A DNA stretch of 5,635 nucleotides from Candidatus Magasanikiibacteriota bacterium (GTDB lineage Bacteria; Patescibacteriota; Patescibacteriia; Magasanikbacterales; UBA922), in the NCBI GenBank assembly GCA_016214105.1, contig JACRPD010000019.1:1-5635 (forward strand), written 5' to 3'. Shown one piece after another: positions 1-5,635 of this stretch. Numbering within the stretch: the first letter of the stretch is position 1; every line of letters begins with the position of its first letter. The notes below the pieces were generated by a model that saw only the letters and a list, made by a program, of their open reading frames with translations, was not told the DNA's origin and did no database searches. The translations under genes and the position numbers were made by a program.

Positions 1-348
1 GGCGGGGACGACGTCAAATCAGCATGGCCCTTACGTCCTGGGCGACACGCATGATACAATGGCCGATACAGAGGGTAGCCAAGCCGCAAGGCGGAGCCAA
101 TCTCACAAAATCGGCCCTAGTTCAGATTAGAGTCTGCAACTCGACTCTATGAAGCCGGAATCGCTAGTAAACGCGAATCAGAACGTCGCGTTGAATACGT
201 TCTCGGGTCTTGTACTCACCGCCCGTCACACCACGAAAGCTGGTAACGCCCGAAAGCTCCCGCAAGGGGGACTAAGGCAGGATCAGTGATCAGGGTGAAG
301 TCGTAACAAGGCATCCCTAGCGGAAGCTGGGGATGGATCACCTCCTTT
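1..348 (+). rRNA. rrs: 16S ribosomal RNA, 3' portion (5' end outside window)
   Basis: This is the last part of the small-subunit rRNA, corresponding to about E. coli positions 1184-1542. Landmarks read directly are the GACGTCAAATCA segment near the start, ACAATGG at 56-62, GAATCGCTAGTAA at 158-170, the decoding-region block GTACTCACCGCCCGT at 212-226, AAGTCGTAACAAGG at 298-311, and the anti-Shine-Dalgarno CCTCCTT at 341-347. Helix 45 is a 9-bp stem (313-321 with 326-334) capped by GGAA. The two As at 324-325 are the usual KsgA dimethylation target. The segment is collinear with E. coli and about 11 nt shorter, mainly in the upper part of helix 44; no intron is seen in this portion. Position 216 is T where nearly all bacteria have A1396. 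The sequence style fits Patescibacteria. The mature 3' end at 348 is inferred by alignment to E. coli from memory. Confidence 0.97.
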
Positions 349-356
349 CTGGAGAT

Positions 357-376
357 ATCCCCTTGAAAAAGGGGAT
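357..376 (+). other. Hairpin in the 16S 3' trailer (GAAA tetraloop)
   Basis: ATCCCCTT (357-364) pairs perfectly with AAGGGGAT (369-376) around a GAAA tetraloop, starting nine bases after the mature 16S end. It has no U-run, so it does not look like a terminator. It may be a processing or stabilising element of the precursor; that role is inference. Confidence 0.6.
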
Positions 377-384
377 TATAAAGT

Positions 385-406
385 TGATCCTGATTTTTCA
401 GGATTA
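385..406 (+). other. Second trailer hairpin
   Basis: ATCCTGA (387-393) pairs with TCAGGAT (398-404) around a TTTT loop. A G-U and a U-A pair extend the stem to 385/406. Together with the hairpin at 357-376 it fills the 16S trailer, and no tRNA is present there. Its function is unknown; the trailer of a precursor rRNA is the natural reading. Confidence 0.45.
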
Positions 407-449
407 GATTATCAAATAGATGTTTAAAATTCTTTGCCACATTCGTGTA

Positions 450-503
450 GTGAACAAAAAAATAAAAGACGCATTGCAATGCGTCTTTTATTTTTTTGTT
501 CAC
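450..503. terminator. 54-bp perfect palindrome, bidirectional terminator after 16S
   Basis: The two 27-nt arms (450-476 and 477-503) are exactly complementary with no spacer. From the centre outward each arm holds a GC-containing core (GACGCATTGC), a run of four A/T, one inverted base and a run of seven A (left) or T (right), then GTGAAC/GTTCAC. In RNA the core forms a strong stem followed by a U-rich tract in either direction, as expected of an intrinsic terminator. It lies about 100 nt after the 16S end and just before a promoter, so it most likely ends the 16S transcript. The exact symmetry out to GTGAAC/GTTCAC goes beyond what a terminator needs. Confidence 0.85.
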
Positions 504-507
504 GTTC

Positions 508-536
508 TTGACGCATTTTCTTCTAACTTATATAAT
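508..536 (+). promoter_or_regulatory. Sigma-70-type promoter for the acidic-protein gene
   Basis: TTGACG at 508-513 is separated by exactly 17 nt from a consensus TATAAT at 531-536. A transcript would start near 543, giving a leader of about 20 nt before the ATG at 563. It begins five bases after the 16S terminator palindrome, so the downstream gene has its own promoter and does not depend on the rRNA transcript. Inferred from sequence only. Confidence 0.75.
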
Positions 537-562
537 ATCAACGATTATTAACTATATTTTTT

Positions 563-1168
563 ATGTCCTCACTCGACCGTTTAATAGGTTTGGCAAAACA
601 GACCGGGAGCAAATTAATCGTTCATGATCCAATCGAAGGGAGAGATTTGGCAATCTTGGGTATTGACGAATTTGAACGTTTAGCTTTGGCTGACAAAAAT
701 TTTAGCTCGGATTTTTGCGATTTGTCAGGCAGTGAAATGCTGGAGAAAATAAATCATGACATCGGGATTTGGCGGGCGAGGCAGGAAGAGGAAGAAAAAT
801 GGGACAGAGAAATGGTCTGGGATGAAGAATTAGATTCAGCTTCGCCATTTGATCCGTTTCAAGAAATGGACAGCCATACTCCAGCTTGGCATAGCGCCGG
901 TTCAGTATTGGAGAATCGTTACGGCAATCATCCGTGGGATAATGATTTGGATGTTGAAGATAATATTGATGAAGACGAAGAAAATGAAATTGATTTGGGG
1001 GATTTAATGCACACCGGAGAAAGCAATGAAATAAGAATTGAGGATGTGCCATTTGGTTCAGAACAAAAAATCAACCCGATTCCTTTTGTTAAAGATGTTG
1101 AGGCGAGGAGCTGGAAGGAAGAGCCGCTGTTGGAAGAAGAGCCCGTGTTTTATGAAGAGCCGGTGTAA
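563..1168 (+). CDS. Acidic hypothetical protein with a small conserved-looking N-terminal domain
   Basis: A 201-residue protein I cannot assign to a named family. Residues 1-45 look globular: a short helix (SLDRLIGLAKQTG), a strand (KLIVHDP), then GRDLAILGIDEFERLAL. This last part resembles in shape the 'G-x-P-V-A-V-L-V-x-x-x-E-Y-E-x-L' strand-helix of Phd/YefM-type antitoxin folds, but the match is only by eye. Residues 62-90 are probably helical and rich in E, W and R. The rest is low-complexity and strongly acidic: 13 of 22 residues at 126-147 are Asp or Glu, and the C-terminus repeats E-E-P (186-200). Six tryptophans (70, 80, 86, 109, 125, 184) are unusual for a disordered acidic protein. 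There is no signal peptide or membrane segment, so it is presumably cytoplasmic. The ATG at 563 is chosen because it follows the promoter by about 20 nt; the AT-rich leader has no Shine-Dalgarno. It is monocistronic, between two terminators. Confidence 0.8.
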   Translation: MSSLDRLIGLAKQTGSKLIVHDPIEGRDLAILGIDEFERLALADKNFSSDFCDLSGSEMLEKINHDIGIWRARQEEEEKWDREMVWDEELDSASPFDPFQEMDSHTPAWHSAGSVLENRYGNHPWDNDLDVEDNIDEDEENEIDLGDLMHTGESNEIRIEDVPFGSEQKINPIPFVKDVEARSWKEEPLLEEEPVFYEEPV

Positions 1169-1170
1169 AG

Positions 1171-1209
1171 ATAATAAAAAGCCGTGGCATTGCCACGGCT
1201 TTTTATTAT
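1171..1209. terminator. Bidirectional terminator between convergent genes
   Basis: Nineteen-base arms (1171-1189 and 1191-1209) are perfectly complementary around the single base T1190. The core GCCGTGGCA/TGCCACGGC is flanked by AAAAA on the left and TTTTT on the right, so either strand gives a GC stem and a U-tract. It starts two bases after the stop of the + gene (1166-1168). The stop codon of the minus-strand ligase-like gene (1206-1208) lies inside its right arm. It therefore serves both genes and should limit antisense transcription into each. Confidence 0.9.
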
Positions 1210-3509
1210 TGATTCGTATTTTCCGGCGGGGGAGTTTCGCTGTTTTTCAGCCGATTGATTCTGCTTTTAATTTCTTGATTGCCGGGAACAAGTTCAAGCG
1301 CCCTCTGGTAAAGAGCCAGCGCTTCTTTTTTTATGTTGTTTTTGTCATACAGCACGGCCAAAGCGAACACCGCGTCAGCGTAATTCGGTTGCAGTGAAAT
1401 CGCTTTTTTAAAAGCCAGTTCGGCTTGCGCGTTGTCGTTTGGTTCCCCGCGATTAAAATAGTATCGGCCGAGCTGGAACACATAGACCGGATCTTGAATA
1501 CCGTAAGCTAATCCGCTTTCCAAAGCAGTGATGCTGCCGGTAATATCTTTTTCCAATTCTCTTAACAGCGCTAAGCGCGTGTAGGCGATAAGCAGATTCG
1601 GTTTTAATGAAATGGCGGTTTCATAGTTTTTCTTGGCCGCGGCATTATCTTTTTTCGTAACATAAGCGTCGCCCATTGCCACGTAAAGAGACGGGTTGGT
1701 TGGTTCCAACACCAGCGCTTTTTCCAAAGCGGTTATGGTCCAGCCGCTGGCTTCGGGTGTTATCGCTTGGGCGTTGGCGTACATGGCGGCTAAATTTTCC
1801 CAGCTGGCAATGTTGTTTGGCGATAAATCAGCCGCGTTTCTGGCAGACTGTACGGCTGAAGCCACCAGATTGCCAACCTGGACAGCATCTTTTGTTTTAT
1901 CAGCGGTTTCCGCGGCTTTATTCAAAAAGGCTTCTGCCAGAGCGAGATGGAGAGTGACGCGATGAGGATTCCAGGTAACGATTTTATTTAAAGCGCCGAT
2001 GCGTTGGTCCAAAGGCTGATTAACCGTCTTGGCAAAAACGACTTCCGCGGCGAAATATCGGCCCAAATAAATGCCGGTAACGATAATGGCGGTGAACACA
2101 AGAATAAAACCGAAAGAAGTTGCTAAAGCAAATTCGGGCGTGGCTTTAAGAGAAATATGTTGGGTGGGGAATTCAACTTTTACCAAAAGAGCGCTGGTGT
2201 TGACGATCAAACCGAGAAAAAGCCAAAAAACAAACCAGTGCGCCATGCCAAAATTCATCAGTGGAAAGGTAATCAGCAGAGTTAGCCACCCGCCGACAAT
2301 ACTCCAAAAGATCAAAGGAGATTTTTCAAAAGCGCCGACAACTTCTTCTTCTTTGGTTTCGGCCGCGCGGCGTTTTTTTAAGGTTGACAGATGTTTTAGC
2401 CACGTGCTCAACATCAATCCTAAAGCGGTCAGAATCAGAAGAATAAAACTTAAGGCGCCAAGCACGCCGGTGGTTGCCGCTAAGTCAAACAAGCTGTCAT
2501 GCGATTGCGGGAAGCGAACATTCCAGAGAACATTGTTGTTGAAATCAACCGGCCGGTATTTGGAGAAATCAAACATGAAAGTGCCGGGGCCGGTGCCGAA
2601 CAGGAAGTTTTTCGCGCTCGCGGTGATGGTGTCAAACGAAATTTGAAAAGAAGTCCCGGCGGATAAAGAAATTTCTGACGGAAGTTCAGCGGTGAGGAAG
2701 CGGGGCACGTTTAAAAATATAAAAATCAAGGCGATGACTAATATGGCGAACGCGACTGATGTCCAAGCCGTGCGGATTTTATCCGCGTAAGTCAAGAAAA
2801 AGACCAATAGGAGAAAAACCGCGGCGGCGGCGATAATCCATACCACGCGAAATCCCAAAGTGGTGAGCGCGGTTAAAGAAATTATCATGGGAATTATCAA
2901 ACAAATATCAGCCTCTATCGCTTTCTTTTTAATGGTAAGCAGACCGAGTGACACCACAAACAAAACGACCAGATACGCTCCCCACAAAGTGTTTGAGCCA
3001 TTGACCGAGTTGAATTGCGGCAAAAAAGCCGGCCACGCGAATAGTTTTAGGTTGTAAAGAATGAAATACGCGGCGGCGATAGTATTAGACAGCAAAAAAA
3101 GATAAATAACACCAAAGATTTGTTGAAGTTTATTAAGCGTCTGAACGGTTAAGAAATAAAACAAGATAAAAGCGGTTAAGCCGATAAAAGAAATACCAAG
3201 GAAACCGAAGTCGCCGAAAAAACTTTGGTATCGGTCTTGCGATAAGATAGATGCAATAAGAAAGGCTGTCCAGAAAACCAAAAGCGGAATATCCAGCGGC
3301 GTGCGCCGGATTTCAAAAGTTTTTTTCAAGACAGAACCGCCGAGCCAGCAGAGGAGCGCCAAGAAAGTGAAAAAATAGAGAAGGAAGTACTTATTCAACT
3401 CCCGTGTTTCTTGAGTAAACGGCAGAACGAATAGCGGGATTAAAAAAACCAGCGTGTATAGGCTGAATTTAGTTAAACCGGACAGGACTTTGGTGAATTG
3501 GGTTTCCAT
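1206..3509 (-). CDS. O-antigen ligase/Wzy-superfamily membrane protein with C-terminal TPR repeats
   Basis: A 767-residue integral membrane protein. About 13 hydrophobic segments are visible, roughly at residues 14-31, 41-62, 73-90, 103-121, 129-151, 172-191, 201-219, 223-240, 249-267, 344-369, 398-420, 423-443 and 462-484. A large loop at about 268-343 carries the superfamily hallmarks: the FGTGPGTF motif (304-311) and H337-D338 followed by T-x-G-x-x-G (346-351). R221, just after a membrane segment, matches the conserved arginine of WaaL-type enzymes. In that family these residues act in moving a lipid-linked glycan onto an acceptor (lipid A core, another repeat unit, or a protein), outside the membrane. 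Residues 510-750 (1260-1982) form five or six TPR-like helical pairs, including 606-638 and 710-744, with a short polar tail ending PPPENTNQ. This fusion is common in Patescibacteria. WaaL, Wzy and PglL/PilO roles cannot be separated by sequence alone. The ATG at 3509 abuts a repeat array and has no Shine-Dalgarno. Confidence 0.9.
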   Translation of the reverse strand: METQFTKVLSGLTKFSLYTLVFLIPLFVLPFTQETRELNKYFLLYFFTFLALLCWLGGSVLKKTFEIRRTPLDIPLLVFWTAFLIASILSQDRYQSFFGDFGFLGISFIGLTAFILFYFLTVQTLNKLQQIFGVIYLFLLSNTIAAAYFILYNLKLFAWPAFLPQFNSVNGSNTLWGAYLVVLFVVSLGLLTIKKKAIEADICLIIPMIISLTALTTLGFRVVWIIAAAAVFLLLVFFLTYADKIRTAWTSVAFAILVIALIFIFLNVPRFLTAELPSEISLSAGTSFQISFDTITASAKNFLFGTGPGTFMFDFSKYRPVDFNNNVLWNVRFPQSHDSLFDLAATTGVLGALSFILLILTALGLMLSTWLKHLSTLKKRRAAETKEEEVVGAFEKSPLIFWSIVGGWLTLLITFPLMNFGMAHWFVFWLFLGLIVNTSALLVKVEFPTQHISLKATPEFALATSFGFILVFTAIIVTGIYLGRYFAAEVVFAKTVNQPLDQRIGALNKIVTWNPHRVTLHLALAEAFLNKAAETADKTKDAVQVGNLVASAVQSARNAADLSPNNIASWENLAAMYANAQAITPEASGWTITALEKALVLEPTNPSLYVAMGDAYVTKKDNAAAKKNYETAISLKPNLLIAYTRLALLRELEKDITGSITALESGLAYGIQDPVYVFQLGRYYFNRGEPNDNAQAELAFKKAISLQPNYADAVFALAVLYDKNNIKKEALALYQRALELVPGNQEIKSRINRLKNSETPPPENTNQ

Positions 3510-3565
3510 ATACTAATGAATATACAAATATACTAATTTACTAATTATACTAATGGTATACTAAT
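3509..3565. repeat. TATACTAAT repeat array in the spacer before the ligase-like gene
   Basis: Four exact copies of TATACTAAT (3509-3517, 3529-3537, 3546-3554, 3557-3565) and two degenerate ones (TATACAAAT 3521-3529, TTTACTAAT 3537-3545) fill most of the 90-bp spacer between the two minus-strand genes. On the coding strand they read ATTAGTATA, and the last copy runs into the ATG (ATTAGTATATG). A TATAAT hexamer occurs on the minus strand at 3549-3544, but I see no good -35 about 17 nt upstream of it, so promoter activity is uncertain. The spacer also has three GGTA tetramers at 3576, 3584 and 3591. No terminator hairpin is visible after the surface-protein stop. Confidence 0.8.
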
Positions 3566-3599
3566 AACCTTTGTTGGTAGATTGGTACTCGGTATTTTT

Positions 3600-5635
3600 T
3601 TATAAATCTGCTTCAGCCGGAACGGTTGTCGGTTCCGTAGGCGCTGGTTCTGTTGTCGGGGCAGGTTCCGCCGGTTGTTCAACGGCTGATTCTTCTATGA
3701 CTGGAGTTTCGGGCTCAGTCACTATTTCAGGTGTCGCCTCAACCGATGGTTCTTCGGCCGCCGGTTCTTCAATTGGAGCGGGGGACGGGGATTCCTCCGT
3801 TGGCGGTGTTTCCGTTTCAACAACTCCAACACTTTGAACATCTTCAACAAGAGCCTCTTCATCCGCATTCTCCGTGCTGATAATCCAGTAATCAAAAGTT
3901 AAATCAGTTTCTGATAATTTGCTTAATGATACTTCAAACTTGCCGTCTTCTTGTTTGGAAATCCACCAGAAAGCGTTCGGGTTGGAGCGGAAGGTGATGA
4001 AAATTTTTGAAGTGGAGGTTACCAGCTCGTTTTCAACCAATATCAGTGTTGAATTGTTAAGAATAGTCGCTTCGCCCACGCTGGTTTGTTTGGCATCGGA
4101 TTTTTTCTTCACGATAAATTTTTTCGCTTGCACGCTGTCCGCTTTGATATCTTTAGCAACCAACAGGCCGGTTTCATCAATGTACCACAAGCTATCCTCG
4201 CCATTTATTGCTTTAACATTCAGTAAACTCTTGTTTTGGATGTTTAGACTTAAACTATTGGTAAGCGTTCCATCACTCTCTTCGTTTATGGTGAGCGTAG
4301 TAGAACCACCACCGCCATTAACCAGCCCCTTATTCACCATAATCGCGATTCTGCTTTCGCCCGCAGTTAACGGTTCCAATGCCATACCAACCAACCCAGC
4401 CGATTTACCGGAAGATGAATCATACTTCATAGCATAGCCGGGTTTGGAAGCGGAAACCAAGTAATCACCGACAGCAATCGGGCCGTTTTCATCAGAAGCG
4501 TTCACTCGTACCAAGCCGGCTAAGCCCAAAGGAACCCGACCCTTACCAGAGGCACCCATAAGAAAAGCTCCGGTATCGGAAATTACGCCGGCAATTTCTT
4601 TGGAATAGGCGGAAGATGATTTTTTAAACTTATTTGGATTGGCTAAATCCACCACTAGCACATCGCCAGGCTCGCCGGTCTCGCCATCAGCTAAATTAAC
4701 ATATTCAGCCACATCGGATAGGCCATAGTAGGTGCTGTTGGCGATAAATGAATCATCGGCGTAAACACTGCCACCGGCAGTGATTAAAACCGCGTTAGTG
4801 CCGCCGTTTTGGAAAGTAGCCAAAAAGCGGTCAGGTGGGTCAATTGTAGTGGAGGTCATCCCAGCGCCGGTTGAGGCAATTACAGTGTTGAAAACAAAGC
4901 CAGTAGAACCAACACCATCAACGACATACGATGTCAAAGTTGTGGAAGCGGCCGCAGTTGTTCCAGCAGCGGCAGTGGTGACAGACGCGATAGCTAAACC
5001 AAATTTGTCATTCTGTCCTAAACCGCCGGGGTTAAGGTTGGTGCCACCGAAAATTCTTAGAGTGCCGGAGGTGGAAACATTGCCGTTTTGATAATTCATA
5101 CTTAAAGCTCCGGCGTTATAGTTTGTGGTGACGCCAACTTGCACATCTGTCATGCTTGGGTTTGCTCCCAGTCTCATAACCTCGGTTCCATCAGCCCAAA
5201 ATTTCATTAATTTACTTCCAGCGGCAACTCCGGCGGAAAGATTTAAATTACCGGCCGTGGAAGACACGGTTACGCCGGAAGAATTGGTGAAAACGAGCGT
5301 GGTGCCGGAAGCCGAGACATTGCCGGAGGAGTCAACATAGAATTTTCCAAGATTATAACCAGCAGCTACAATCATTGCCGTTTGTCCAGTAGAATCAATC
5401 TTCATCGTATCGACATTCCCAATACGCCAAGCTAACTTCTGCGCCGCGGGAGTATTAAAGATAGTGGTGGCTCCGTCATAGAGTATAGCATAATTAGTCA
5501 CACCAGGAACCACGGTATTAAACCAAAGCCCCGGATAAGTGCCCGGTACTGAACCCACAAATACATTATTAGAAGTTGAACCGCCAAAAAATGCCCCGCC
5601 GGCAAAGGTTGAAGTAGCGCCAATACCGCCACCTA
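3600..5635 (-). CDS. Large Gly/Ser/Thr-rich cell-surface protein, C-terminal part (5' end outside window)
   Basis: The frame is open from the window edge to the TAA at 3602-3600. The GTG at 5558 is an internal valine; 25 more residues are readable upstream (beginning GGGIGATSTF), so this is a fragment. Counting from that valine, residues 1-265 are beta-rich repeat-like sequence with recurring G-N-V-S-x-S-G-T units (79-86, 159-166) and a Ser/Thr/Ala-rich stretch (191-210). Residues 268-412 (4323-4757) form a compact domain with SDVAEY, GDVLVVD, IAGVISD, VPLGLAGLVRV, GPIAVGDYL and GLVGMAL. Its strand pattern recalls C-terminal domains of phage tail-fibre/appendage proteins (peptidase-G2-like) and many Patescibacteria surface proteins. 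Residues about 491-561 form a small beta domain (SKIFITF, FDYWIIS). Residues 581-652 are a Pro/Glu/Thr tail with 17 Pro and 19 Glu. There is no LPXTG motif and no C-terminal membrane helix. It is likely extracellular; its exact role in attachment is unknown. It may be co-transcribed with the ligase-like gene. Confidence 0.85.
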   Translation of the reverse strand, partial: GGGIGATSTFAGGAFFGGSTSNNVFVGSVPGTYPGLWFNTVVPGVTNYAILYDGATTIFNTPAAQKLAWRIGNVDTMKIDSTGQTAMIVAAGYNLGKFYVDSSGNVSASGTTLVFTNSSGVTVSSTAGNLNLSAGVAAGSKLMKFWADGTEVMRLGANPSMTDVQVGVTTNYNAGALSMNYQNGNVSTSGTLRIFGGTNLNPGGLGQNDKFGLAIASVTTAAAGTTAAASTTLTSYVVDGVGSTGFVFNTVIASTGAGMTSTTIDPPDRFLATFQNGGTNAVLITAGGSVYADDSFIANSTYYGLSDVAEYVNLADGETGEPGDVLVVDLANPNKFKKSSSAYSKEIAGVISDTGAFLMGASGKGRVPLGLAGLVRVNASDENGPIAVGDYLVSASKPGYAMKYDSSSGKSAGLVGMALEPLTAGESRIAIMVNKGLVNGGGGSTTLTINEESDGTLTNSLSLNIQNKSLLNVKAINGEDSLWYIDETGLLVAKDIKADSVQAKKFIVKKKSDAKQTSVGEATILNNSTLILVENELVTSTSKIFITFRSNPNAFWWISKQEDGKFEVSLSKLSETDLTFDYWIISTENADEEALVEDVQSVGVVETETPPTEESPSPAPIEEPAAEEPSVEATPEIVTEPETPVIEESAVEQPAEPAPTTEPAPTEPTTVPAEADL
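3603..3818 (-). repeat. Low-complexity Pro-Glu-Thr tail region of the surface-protein gene
   Basis: This stretch encodes the last 72 residues of the surface protein, of which 36 are Pro or Glu, with E-P, E-E-P and A-P-T units and no Lys or Arg. At DNA level it contains scattered GGTTC pentamers (+ strand, at 3631, 3646, 3664, 3748 and 3763), which encode the recurring E-P pairs. Such a tract is prone to length change between strains. The + strand reading frame across it is a by-product of the skewed codon composition, not a gene. Confidence 0.7.

Noticed and set aside
216..503. Minus-strand frame of 95 codons antisense to the 16S end
   Set aside because: It begins inside the terminator palindrome and runs through conserved rRNA; its sequence is dictated by the rRNA and the palindrome.
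349..562. tRNA genes in the 16S trailer
   Set aside because: Only short hairpins are present; no cloverleaf, T-arm GTTCRA sequence or CCA end could be found.
702..1052. Minus-strand frame within the acidic-protein gene
   Set aside because: It lies wholly antisense to a gene with a clear promoter and terminator; the His/Pro/Leu-rich product is what antisense of acidic codons gives.
1038..1397. Plus-strand frame crossing the convergent terminator
   Set aside because: It overlaps two real genes and reads through a strong terminator hairpin.
3509..3565. CRISPR array
   Set aside because: Repeats are only 9 nt, overlap or nearly abut, and have no spacers of regular length.
3571..3837. Plus-strand Ser/Gly/Val-rich frame of 88 codons
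   Set aside because: It is antisense to the Pro/Glu/Thr tail; a repetitive GGTTC-rich strand stays open by composition alone.
5556..5558. GTG as the start codon of the surface-protein gene
   Set aside because: The same frame stays open to the window edge with the same Gly/Ser-rich composition, and there is no leader or signal peptide after it. The gene is cut by the window.

Overview
The window looks like a fragment of a Patescibacteria (Candidate Phyla Radiation) genome, most likely from a Parcubacteria-type lineage. Three things point there: the style of the 16S rRNA 3' end, including a U in the normally invariant GTACACACCGCCCGT segment; an O-antigen-ligase-like membrane protein fused to a TPR tail; and a very large Gly/Ser/Thr-rich surface protein of a type common in these genomes. 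The assignment comes from recognition, not from a database search.

Layout. Positions 1-348 are the 3' end of a 16S rRNA gene on the + strand. It ends in an intact anti-Shine-Dalgarno sequence, two small hairpins, and a 54-bp perfect palindrome that reads as a bidirectional terminator. No tRNA, 23S or 5S gene follows, so the 16S gene appears unlinked from 23S on this side. A clear sigma-70-type promoter (TTGACG, 17 nt, TATAAT) then drives a small acidic protein of unknown function (563-1168, +).

That gene converges on a minus-strand gene (3509 to 1206) across a second, almost loopless palindromic terminator. The minus-strand stop codon lies inside this terminator. The minus-strand gene encodes a 767-residue polytopic membrane protein of the O-antigen ligase/Wzy superfamily with C-terminal TPR repeats. 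Upstream of it, a 90-bp spacer holds an array of TATACTAAT repeats. Beyond that is the 3' part of a large minus-strand surface-protein gene (stop at 3600) whose 5' end lies outside the window.

How the genes may work together. The two minus-strand genes are co-directional with no visible terminator between them. Both are cell-envelope genes, so one plausible reading is a surface protein next to a glycan polymerase, ligase or protein-glycosylating enzyme. The + strand side is an rRNA unit plus an unrelated small gene. Neither complete protein gene has a recognisable Shine-Dalgarno sequence, although the 16S tail that would read one is intact.
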